In this document: positions 1-6,538 of the stretch, in pieces
Position numbering within the stretch: position 1 is the first letter of the stretch
Layout of the letters: every line of letters starts with the position of its first letter
NCBI GenBank assembly: GCA_903882825.1
Contig: CAIRYL010000067.1
Location: forward strand, 1 to 7,328
Length of the DNA stretch: 7,328 bases
Direction: 5' to 3'
Source of the DNA: an uncultured Candidatus Peregrinibacteria bacterium
Lineage (GTDB): Bacteria; Patescibacteriota; Gracilibacteria; CAIRYL01
Made by a program: the position numbers and the translations under genes
Notes under the pieces: generated by a model
The model's input: the letters and a program-made list of their open reading frames with translations, nothing else
The model's database searches: none
What the model was told of the DNA's origin: nothing

Positions 1-153
1 AAGAGCTTTCTCTCCATTTTTTACACTTTCAACAGTGTATCCACGTGATTCTAAAAAATTTTGAAAAAGCTCTGTCCACATATCTTTCTTTTCTATAATA
101 AGTGCTCGATGAGGAGGAAAAGAATCGTAAATATTTATAGTAAAAATAAGTAC
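1..153 (-). pseudogene. Response-regulator receiver domain, N-terminal fragment, start codon unclear
   Basis: The minus strand is open from position 153 to the window edge and encodes ALIIEKKDMWTELFQNFLES followed by RGYTVESVKNGEKAL. This matches the first strand and helix, second strand and NGEEAL motif of CheY-like receiver domains. Such domains accept a phosphoryl group on an aspartate from a histidine kinase; that aspartate would lie beyond the window. Two points are odd. The acidic pair after strand 1 (usually DD or ED) is E-K here. No ATG, GTG or TTG lies between the in-frame TGA at 154-156 and the strand-1 residues; the first ATG (79-81) falls after strand 1, so translation would need ATT or ATA, or the gene is damaged. 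The insertion sequence lies just upstream but does not cut the readable frame. The receiver assignment is fairly firm; intact versus dead is open. Confidence 0.5.
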
Positions 154-165
154 TCATTATTGTTT

Positions 166-173
166 ATTATTGT
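166..173. repeat. Left target-site duplication ATTATTGT
   Basis: This is an exact 8-bp direct repeat of 1220-1227, directly abutting the left inverted repeat of the insertion sequence. Confidence 0.85.
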
Positions 174-198
174 GGGTTAATGGAAAATTTTGTGGGCT
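174..198 (+). repeat. Left terminal inverted repeat of the insertion sequence
   Basis: It pairs with the complement of 1195-1219. Both copies share GG, TTAAT and a 14-base core AAATTTTGTGGGCT. They differ at repeat positions 3, 9 and 11. Confidence 0.88.
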
Positions 199-202
199 GG
201 GA

Positions 203-1142
203 TTAGTTATTTTCGAGAAGATAATGAAGCATTTTCCACTTTCTATCATCTCTCAGTCCGCGATGGACATTAAGCCAGCTTTTTAAATGAGAGAAAAAGC
301 CATCGCAGGAGTTCGTTGTTTTTGGAATATTCCGATCAGGAAAGCCTTCAAAAGTGAAGAGATATGGTAAGTTCCTCCTTAAAGAACGAACTGCACTTCG
401 TATCCGACGATGTGTGTAATGCCATCCTCGTTTTTTGTTATTGGAAAGCGGTTTTTCGTCCAAAAAACTTTTTGATTGTTCATACCATTTCTCCAGTCGA
501 GCTGTAAAATCCACTTCTGATGAGGAGGGAAGCGTTAAAGTAAGTGCGCGGAGTGTCTTTCCTGCATCGGTTTTTGGTCTTTTTGTCAGGTATCGAGTCA
601 TGATTTGAACTTGATGGAATTGGCAGAGTTGTACAGGGATTCCTTGATATTTCCTCAGAAGAAACCGCAAAACTCCAGTTCGTCCGTCAATTGTAAATGA
701 AGAGAATTGAACACCTACGTTTTGCAAATTATTAAGGAGTTTTTCGTATTCAGAGACACTTTCTGTTTCAATTCTTTGCCACAGGAGATTTTTACCATGT
801 TTTCGAGCAATTAAAAGACCGTCTCTCCTGGAAAAGAAGGTTGCATCCATCAGTAATGCAACAGGCTCTAGAGGAACAAAAATCTCTCCTGTATACGGAG
901 AAAGTTGGTCGAAATGCTTTTGTAATGTCCTTTTTGTTTCACCTGTTTTCTGCTCTAAAAAAGCGAGTGTCTGACGACCTCGTGCATATTCGTGATACAA
1001 TTTTTTGACCTCTGTTTTACTCTTTGTTTTCGTCCCTCCCCATCGAGCATTGCATTCTTGACATTTGTATTGCTGCTTCCTTTCTCTGATCCCATTTTTC
1101 TTTGTCTTTATACTTTTACAGCGAGGACATTTTTTTTGTCAT
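203..1142 (-). CDS. IS256-group transposase, variant zinc-binding type, with apparent frameshift after the start
   Basis: This is a DDE transposase of the mutator/IS256 type that would cut and join the ends of the surrounding element. From the N-terminus it has a zinc ribbon encoded at about 1052-1129 (CPRC and CQEC), then LLMDATFF with the first catalytic Asp and FTIDGRTG with the second. The CxxH motif CQFH follows, and then TTNSCDGFFSHLK and HRGL near the end. In the TTG-initiated frame starting at 1000 these acidic residues are D52, D105 and D233. The third catalytic position is normally Glu. The zinc ribbon is in frame with the body, but the only good start, ATG at 1140-1142, is one base out of frame with it. 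Reading 7 instead of 8 A in the run at 1130-1137 would join them into a 312-residue protein. Without that, a TTG start at 1000 gives 265 residues lacking the zinc ribbon. No Shine-Dalgarno is visible. Confidence 0.82.
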
Positions 1143-1194
1143 ACAGAATTTTGGTTAGATTCTGGCTTTATTCTACACAAAATTTTAACTTCTT

Positions 1195-1219
1195 AGCCCA
1201 CAAAATTTACTATTAAGCC
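1195..1219 (-). repeat. Right terminal inverted repeat of the insertion sequence
   Basis: This is the inverted copy of 174-198, with 22 of 25 positions matching. It lies upstream of the transposase start and may carry its promoter, but I see no convincing -35/-10 pair. Confidence 0.88.
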
Positions 1220-1227
1220 ATTATTGT
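1220..1227. repeat. Right target-site duplication ATTATTGT
   Basis: This exact copy of 166-173 abuts the right inverted repeat. Confidence 0.85.
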
Positions 1228-1254
1228 TCATATCACAATATTTTTTAAGACAAT

Positions 1255-1293
1255 AAAAAATCCCTTATATCATTTCTGCATATAAGGGATTTT
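1255..1293 (-). terminator. Intrinsic terminator of the 16S transcript
   Basis: A perfect 14-bp stem (1257-1270 with 1280-1293, core ATCCCTTATAT) closes a 9-base loop. On the minus strand the stem runs into a T tract (1255-1260) and then ATTGTC. It lies about 110 bases past the 16S 3' end and ends the rRNA unit before any 23S gene. The plus-strand side is followed by TTTAAAATTTT, so it may work weakly in that direction too. Confidence 0.85.
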
Positions 1294-1309
1294 AAAATTT
1301 TCATTTTAT

Positions 1310-1344
1310 ATCTTAAAACCTTCGGAGTAAGAGAGAGAGGAAAA
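1310..1344 (-). ncRNA. 16S trailer arm of the rRNA processing helix
   Basis: This stretch is complementary, within the minus-strand transcript, to the leader at 2984-3017. The shared core on the plus strand here is TTCGGAGTAAGAGAG, matching TTCGGTGTAAGAGAG in the leader read on the minus strand. Together they would form a long helix looping out the 16S rRNA, the usual RNase III substrate. A small GC hairpin at 1345-1360 (TCCCGC-AAAA-GCGGGA) lies between this arm and the mature 3' end. Confidence 0.7.
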
Positions 1345-1403
1345 TCCCGCAAAAGCGGGAAATCAATCTTGGAGTTTATGGTGCTTTCACACCTTTCTCC
1401 CAA

Positions 1404-2883
<1,480 letters not shown>

Positions 2884-2957
2884 TAGTAGAAAAACTTCCT
2901 ACAAGAGTTGAATTGGCTTTGTTATCCAAAAAATCAACGACACTTCGTATTTTTTAT

Positions 2958-2985
2958 ACTCCGGCAAAGGTCGTCAAACCGGAGT
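2958..2985 (-). ncRNA. Hairpin in the 16S leader
   Basis: ACTCCGG (2958-2964) pairs perfectly with CCGGAGT (2979-2985) across a 14-base loop. It lies between the leader arm of the processing helix and the mature 5' end, so it is probably part of leader folding rather than a terminator. No T tract follows it. Confidence 0.45.
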
Positions 2986-3017
2986 TTCCTCTCTCTTACA
3001 CCGAAAGTGTTAAGGAC
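2984..3017 (-). ncRNA. 16S leader arm of the rRNA processing helix
   Basis: It is complementary to the trailer arm at 1310-1344, with a two-base slip in the GA repeat and a few mismatches. It sits about 100-135 nt upstream of the mature 5' end, a spacing like that of the leader arm in known rRNA operons. Confidence 0.7.
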
Positions 3018-3019
3018 CA
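3008..3019 (-). promoter_or_regulatory. boxA-like antitermination site in the 16S leader
   Basis: The minus strand reads TGGTCCTTAACA, matching 10 of 12 bases of the E. coli rRNA boxA (TGCTCTTTAACA), which binds NusB-NusE for rRNA antitermination. It lies about 30-40 nt after the predicted transcription start. It overlaps the leader arm of the processing helix, which is unusual, so the match could be partly chance. Confidence 0.45.
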
Positions 3020-3054
3020 AAAATTACTATACGCTTGTAAAAAGCGCGAGGGGC

Positions 3055-3084
3055 ATCATACGTTTTTTTTGTTTTCTTCGTCAA
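3055..3084 (-). promoter_or_regulatory. 16S rRNA promoter (TTGACG-N18-TATGAT)
   Basis: On the minus strand a -35 element TTGACG (3079-3084) and a -10 element TATGAT (3055-3060) are separated by 18 bases. The discriminator is GC-rich (GCCCCTCGCG), unlike the AT-rich surroundings. Upstream of -35 are A tracts (about 3085-3105) resembling an UP element. The predicted start is near 3048, giving a leader of about 165 nt. A GC-rich discriminator is the known hallmark of rRNA promoters under growth-rate or ppGpp control; that it acts so here is inference. Confidence 0.75.
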
Positions 3085-3121
3085 GTAGTTTTTTTCACTT
3101 TTTTGTACTTTCCTTTTGTTG

Positions 3122-3143
3122 AAAAAAGAAAACCTGCTTTTTT
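3122..3143 (-). terminator. Possible weak terminator after the 438-residue gene
   Basis: AAAAAAG (minus strand) pairs with CTTTTTT across an 8-base loop about 55 bases past the stop codon at 3198. The stem is almost all A-T, so it is weak. It would separate the operon from the downstream 16S promoter. Confidence 0.25.
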
Positions 3144-3197
3144 GTTAGAAAAATAGTAATAATAAGGAATGCCGAAGAGAAAGAGTAGAGAGGATTC

Positions 3198-4514
3198 TTA
3201 GGGTTTTTCATCCGCATACGCCACATTAGCTCCGAATCCTGTTTTTATAGCATGCCCCGTTGCTGCAACGGCATATTCTGCCTCTCCTGTTTGAATAAAC
3301 TTTCTTCCATTTATTATAAAGCTTGCTCCTGGTATTGGCCTTTTAGCCGACATCATTGCTTGCCTTCCAGCAAAAGCAAGAACTTCTCCTAGTTTTATTA
3401 CTTTTTTGCTGTTCGTAGCCATCTTAATGCCTATAGCCGCAAGGGCAATAATCGCAAGAGGTGCGCAAGAAATAGAAATGAGTCCTATCCCAAAAGTTAA
3501 AGCAATTTGTACTGCAAAGTATTCCAGTGCAAACAGTGCTGTTTCTTTCATCGCATTTACTGCCTCTGGGTGTTGTGTAAACCAGTCAAATACCTCTTGA
3601 ATATTTGGTATTTCCACAGATGCATCCTTTGATTTATGAGTCATGATATTGTGCTGATAATTCGTATTCGCCATCTCCATCTCCTCTTCCATAGTGATTT
3701 GAGCTTTAAAAGCATTTTCACTATGGTTCGCTAAATATTTTTTCAGCGATTCCTTAATTATCTTTTCGTTTTCGTTTCCCTCCATGTTTTCTTGCACTAC
3801 AGGTGTAGAGGGAGAAAAGAATGTTAAAAATTCTGTCTGAAGATCTGTCTCATATTTTTCCCATTGTGTGGCATCGTTGGTATTGTTAGCCTCTTTCTTT
3901 TTCAGGGCGCAAAGTTTAAAAAGAGCCTGATAAAGAGGAATTAAAAGTTCATGATTTTTCTGGAGAATATCATTATTTATCCTCGGGACTTCATCCACTT
4001 TCCCCCAAATAACCGCGGGGTTCGTTTTTAAGGCCTTTATTATCGCTACTTCTTCACTGAGAATAAAAATAGTCTCTCCTTGTGAAGCATTTTGTAATTG
4101 AGATTTTCCATCTGGACTAAGAGACCTTGGAGCACTGGCAACATTATATCTCGTAAGAATATCACTTAAAAAAACTCCATTTTCTGGCAAAATAACCATT
4201 CCATACATTTTTTCAAAAGCAAGTTTCACCTGTTTTTCTGCTGTAGGAAGCTCTGATTCATCTATTACCGCAAGTTCTTGAGAAAGCTGTGTTAAATCGG
4301 TATAAAATTGCTGAGTTACTTTTTGAAGATATGCCTGCAGATTAGGGTTCGACTTTACTTCTGCAAGTTTAGCAATTTCAGTTAATTTTAATTCTACTTG
4401 TTGGATACGGGCGGAGAATTTTTCCTGAGAAAAATTATTTTTTTTATCCATTTCTTCTATTCTTTTAAATTGTTCATTTGCCAACTGGAGGGGCGAAACG
4501 TTTTCGTTATTCAT
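3198..4514 (-). CDS. Hypothetical protein, 438 aa, helical with a C-terminal hydrophobic hairpin
   Basis: I do not recognise this family. Residues 1-105 are rich in Glu, Gln and Lys with heptad-like spacing and probably form helices or a coiled coil. Residues 140-235 are mixed, with long helical stretches. Residues 236-300 are acidic, Asn-rich and probably flexible (EEEMEM at 276-281). Residues about 325-348 and 350-364 are strongly hydrophobic (FGIGLISISC, APLAIIALAAIGI) and look like one or two membrane helices joined by a tight Cys-Ala-Pro turn. The remaining 70 residues are basic and Ala/Gly-rich. There is no N-terminal signal peptide, so most of the protein is likely cytoplasmic and tethered through the C-terminal part. 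Its ATG overlaps the stop of the upstream gene as ATGA, implying translational coupling, and no Shine-Dalgarno is seen. It ends about 115 bp upstream of the 16S -35 element. Confidence 0.8.
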   Translation of the reverse strand: MNNENVSPLQLANEQFKRIEEMDKKNNFSQEKFSARIQQVELKLTEIAKLAEVKSNPNLQAYLQKVTQQFYTDLTQLSQELAVIDESELPTAEKQVKLAFEKMYGMVILPENGVFLSDILTRYNVASAPRSLSPDGKSQLQNASQGETIFILSEEVAIIKALKTNPAVIWGKVDEVPRINNDILQKNHELLIPLYQALFKLCALKKKEANNTNDATQWEKYETDLQTEFLTFFSPSTPVVQENMEGNENEKIIKESLKKYLANHSENAFKAQITMEEEMEMANTNYQHNIMTHKSKDASVEIPNIQEVFDWFTQHPEAVNAMKETALFALEYFAVQIALTFGIGLISISCAPLAIIALAAIGIKMATNSKKVIKLGEVLAFAGRQAMMSAKRPIPGASFIINGRKFIQTGEAEYAVAATGHAIKTGFGANVAYADEKP

Positions 4515-4801
4515 GAGAGGTTCAAAAGAATATTTTCTGGATTTTCTTGTTTTTGAGAAGATTTTTCTATCGTCCGAAGAATCCTAGGAAGAACTTCATG
4601 CGTAAAAGTACTAAAAAAGGTTTGGACTTCTTGATTTTTTTGATGAGCAATATTTTGGTATACGGCTTCTTCTTCCTGAAGTATTTGTACAATATTCTCT
4701 TCGTCTTGCGAGGATTGTTGTGCAATTTGTAAAAAAAGACTCTTTCCATATCCCGAAAGCACTTCAGACGCATTAATGAGGGCAGATACTTTTTTATCCA
4801 T
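4511..4801 (-). CDS. Hypothetical small helical protein, 96 aa, first gene of a coupled pair
   Basis: I do not recognise it. From ATG 4801 it reads MDKKVSALINASEVLSGYGK and then a Gln/Glu-rich, probably all-helical body, with no membrane segment or cysteines. Other starts are ATG 4825 and GTG 4828. The predicted transcription start from the promoter at 4832-4860 is near 4825, which would leave those two leaderless. ATG 4801 has a 24-nt leader with a weak purine patch (AAGAG), so I prefer it, without certainty. The gene ends in the ATGA overlap with the 438-residue gene, and both proteins are Gln/Glu-rich, so they probably act together. A membrane-anchored complex is a reasonable guess but has no direct support. 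Confidence 0.68.
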   Translation of the reverse strand: MDKKVSALINASEVLSGYGKSLFLQIAQQSSQDEENIVQILQEEEAVYQNIAHQKNQEVQTFFSTFTHEVLPRILRTIEKSSQKQENPENILLNLS

Positions 4802-4831
4802 TCTTACTCTTAAAAGACAATTCATCACGGT

Positions 4832-4860
4832 ATTTTACCAGCAATTCAAGCCTTTTTCAA
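4832..4860 (-). promoter_or_regulatory. Promoter of the two-gene hypothetical operon (TTGAAA-N17-TAAAAT)
   Basis: On the minus strand TTGAAA (4855-4860) and TAAAAT (4832-4837) are spaced by exactly 17 bases. The start would be near 4825. It overlaps the tail of the degraded polymerase-like sequence, so this promoter probably arose in or after that remnant. Confidence 0.6.
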
Positions 4861-5065
4861 CTTAAAATTCCTCCCACCTATTTTCCCAATTCTTCGTTTT
4901 TTGCAACCCCATGGTGAAATAGATGATCCTACCTTTAACACCAACTCTATTTCTGTTTCTCCAGGATGCATTTTTAAAAGACGAAAAAGCCGTTCCATTT
5001 GCTCTTTGGAAATTTTTTGTGAAATAGTGATCTACCAAAAAGGAGATTCTTTTTTTGTTCTTCAT
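4850..5065 (-). pseudogene. Frameshifted remnant resembling the C-terminus of DNA polymerase III alpha
   Basis: No intact gene fits this stretch, but consecutive minus-strand frames give a sensible protein. One frame reads KKRISFLVD (about 5025-5056). The next reads ITISQKISKEQMERLFRLLK and then MHPGETEIELVLKVG (about 4920-5033). The first frame resumes with TMGLQKTKNWENRWEEF and a TAA at 4862. The pattern 'K-x-x-M-E-R-L-x-x-L-L-K-x-H-P-G-E-T-x-I-x-L-x-L' is what I recall of the last domain of DnaE, the replicative polymerase subunit, after its OB fold. At least two frame changes are needed and nothing earlier in DnaE is visible, so this would be a dead fragment. The 67-residue frame at 4862-5065 could instead be a real small gene, which I think less likely. 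The family call is from memory. Confidence 0.42.
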
Positions 5066-5153
5066 TAAAAATGAAGTAAGAGTTTATACAGTTCTATCCT
5101 ATATAAACACTACTTTTTAGACACCAAGAAAGTTACACCTGCCAAATATTTTT

Positions 5154-6287
5154 TTATTCCTCTTCTCCTTCTTCTTCATTAAGATATGCTCTTCCGCGCC
5201 CTCCCTTTGGCTGTTCCCATGCCAACACATCAAAATCATATACCGCACGCCCTACCCTTGGAAACGCTGAACACTTTTGAAGATTTAAAATAATTGTTGC
5301 TTCTTTTACTTCCCGTACTTTTTTTACTTCATCCACAATATCTTGTTTTTTCATCGGACCATTTTTTTTAAGAATCATCGCAATAACATCCATAACCGTT
5401 CCAGGAACCATTCCCCATTTTGCAAGAGCATATAATCCCCTTCCGACTAATACAAAATCGGGATAACGAATCAGTTCATTATGGACAGCCTGAATTGTTA
5501 CCATTCGTTGATCACGTGAAATTTCTCCAATACGATTTGCTATTTCTATAAAATGAAGAGGTTTTTTTGCCTTTTCTAGTACTAAAAAACCTTTGTCTCG
5601 GATACTTTTTGGGTTAATTTCTCTCCAAGATGAAAGTCCCCACATGTGTGGTTCAGGAGAAATAAGCTTTGGAGAAATCGTTAAAATAGAAAGAAGCGCT
5701 TGTTCATTTACCGCTCCTGTCATCACCTCTACACATTTTCGAAAAAGAGTTTCCTCAGAAAGCACTTTCTTTTCTTTTTTTAAAACTCGTTCAAGAGTTT
5801 TAGAAACAAGTCGAATATGAGCAAGTGTATGATCCGAAGTATACCAAAACGCATCAAATTCTTTTGGCTTTTTTACTCGTTCAAGGGTTCCTTCAATAGT
5901 AAATGCTAATTGTGCCACATTGCCTGAAAAGGGAGTATCACTTTGAATTTCTTTGAGTGTCTGAGAAATAAGATCTCGTTCTGCCATAATACCCCCACGT
6001 GCTACCAGAATTTTTTTTGCAATATGGCTGATATTGCGAATTTGTGAGGTAGAAAGATTCCTCCGAAGTTTTCGAAGCGCAATATCTTCAATTTGTCGTA
6101 TACGTTCTCGGGTTACCGAAAAATGTTCTCCTATTTTCTCAAGAGTTTGACGAGGTTTTTCATCCAAAGCAAATCGCTTGGTTACCACCGTTCTCTCTTT
6201 ATCGCTTAAAATAAGAAAAAAATCTTCTATAACTTTTTTCAGATTTTCTTCTGATATTTGAAAATTATTCTGGGTACCTGTCATCAT
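5154..6287 (-). CDS. Sigma-70 region 4 protein fused to winged-helix (HARE-HTH-like) domains, acidic tail
   Basis: Residues 14-77 form a clear sigma-70 region 4. LSDKERTVVTKRF is region 4.1, and TLEKIGEHFSVTRERIRQIE is the region 4.2 helix-turn-helix that reads the -35 element, with the DNA-contacting R-E pair kept. There is no region 1, 2 or 3, so it should not open promoters alone. Four winged-helix-sized units follow at about 84-150, 155-222, 226-290 and 294-353. The third (PLHFIEIANRI, FVLVGRGLYAL) looks like HARE-HTH, the fold of the RNA polymerase delta subunit. The last residues, EEEGEEE, form an acidic tail as in delta. I infer a transcription factor or polymerase accessory protein. 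Start ATG 6287 or 6284; no Shine-Dalgarno. It is transcribed divergently from the tRNA-Arg gene. The domain assignments for region 4 and unit 3 are firm, for units 1, 2 and 4 tentative. Confidence 0.88.
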   Translation of the reverse strand: MMTGTQNNFQISEENLKKVIEDFFLILSDKERTVVTKRFALDEKPRQTLEKIGEHFSVTRERIRQIEDIALRKLRRNLSTSQIRNISHIAKKILVARGGIMAERDLISQTLKEIQSDTPFSGNVAQLAFTIEGTLERVKKPKEFDAFWYTSDHTLAHIRLVSKTLERVLKKEKKVLSEETLFRKCVEVMTGAVNEQALLSILTISPKLISPEPHMWGLSSWREINPKSIRDKGFLVLEKAKKPLHFIEIANRIGEISRDQRMVTIQAVHNELIRYPDFVLVGRGLYALAKWGMVPGTVMDVIAMILKKNGPMKKQDIVDEVKKVREVKEATIILNLQKCSAFPRVGRAVYDFDVLAWEQPKGGRGRAYLNEEEGEEE

Positions 6288-6320
6288 ACAAGAAGGAAAA
6301 AGGAAATTAGCTTTGCAAAG

Positions 6321-6349
6321 ATTCTAGGAAATGTCAACCAGTTTTCCAA
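6321..6349 (-). promoter_or_regulatory. Candidate promoter of the sigma-region-4 gene (TTGGAA-N17-TAGAAT)
   Basis: On the minus strand TTGGAA (6344-6349) and TAGAAT (6321-6326) are 17 bases apart, giving a start near 6314 and a leader of about 27 nt. A perfect TTGACA at 6332-6337 lies within the spacer but has no good -10 at the right distance. That TTGACA is a possible extra binding site for a region-4 protein, including its own product. Confidence 0.42.
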
Positions 6350-6400
6350 TAGATTTTTTTGATTTTCAAAATAGGGAGAAGAAATCCACAAAAATACAAA

Positions 6401-6429
6401 TTGATTTTTAAAAAGTCATGTTTTATACT
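6401..6429 (+). promoter_or_regulatory. Promoter of the tRNA-Arg gene (TTGATT-N17-TATACT)
   Basis: TTGATT (6401-6406) and TATACT (6424-6429) are 17 bases apart. The predicted start near 6436 leaves about 10 nt before the tRNA 5' end. This supports independent transcription of the tRNA, divergent from the sigma-region-4 gene. Confidence 0.6.
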
Positions 6430-6445
6430 CGTTTTGTAATTTTCA

Positions 6446-6521
6446 GTCCTCGTAGCTCAGTGGATAGAGCGTTTGGTTGCGGTCCAAAAGGTCGTGGGTT
6501 CGATTCCTGCCGGGGACGCCA
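6446..6521 (+). tRNA. tRNA-Arg (anticodon GCG), CCA encoded
   Basis: It folds as a full cloverleaf of 76 nt including CCA. The acceptor stem is GTCCTCG/CGGGGAC, the D arm GCTC...GAGC, and the anticodon stem TTTGG/CCAAA with loop TTGCGGT. The T arm is GTGGG/CCTGC with two G-T wobbles and loop TTCGATT. The anticodon GCG at 6479-6481 reads CGC and CGU. The A in the D loop (GTGGATA, position 20) is an arginine identity element, and the discriminator base is G. Most bacteria read this box with anticodon ACG, converted to inosine; GCG is less usual. No clear terminator follows before the convergent gene ends at 6539. Confidence 0.96.
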
Positions 6522-6538
6522 GTTTAAAAAAATAAAAA

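Larger units (their letters stand above)
174..1219 (-). mobile_element. Complete IS256-group insertion sequence (zinc-finger variant), 1046 bp
   Basis: The element is bounded by 25-bp imperfect inverted repeats (174-198 and 1195-1219, 22 of 25 matching, both beginning GG) and flanked by the direct repeat ATTATTGT at 166-173 and 1220-1227. An 8-bp duplication fits the 8-9 bp usual for IS256. Its only gene is the transposase on the minus strand, whose stop codon lies 5 bases inside the left repeat. The element sits between the 16S terminator and the response-regulator fragment. Exact target duplications indicate a single undisturbed insertion that has not since recombined. Confidence 0.9.

Noticed and set aside
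992..1216. Plus-strand frame of 74 codons opposite the transposase N-terminus
   Set aside because: It is the antisense shadow of the zinc-ribbon region and right inverted repeat; the hydrophobic Phe/Leu pattern comes from A-rich coding on the other strand.
155..1228. Ten-base direct repeat CATTATTGTT (155-164 and 1219-1228) as the target duplication
   Set aside because: It would leave unequal ends: the inverted repeats would begin about 12 bases in on the left and 2 on the right. The 8-bp ATTATTGT at 166-173 and 1220-1227 abuts both repeats exactly.
4547..4773. Open frames overlapping the small helical gene
   Set aside because: The promoter, the ATGA overlap and the residue composition favour the frame ending at 4511.
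5060..5076. Hairpin CTTCATT-AAA-AATGAAG as a terminator
   Set aside because: On the minus strand it is followed by AACAAAAAAAG and on the plus strand by TAAGAG, so there is no T tract after it in either direction.
5593..5820. Plus-strand frame of 75 codons inside the sigma-region-4 gene
   Set aside because: It is antisense to a well-supported domain protein and has no signals of its own.
6332..6337. Perfect TTGACA on the minus strand as the -35 of the sigma-region-4 gene
   Set aside because: No acceptable -10 lies 16-18 bases downstream; TTGGAA-N17-TAGAAT overlapping it is better placed.
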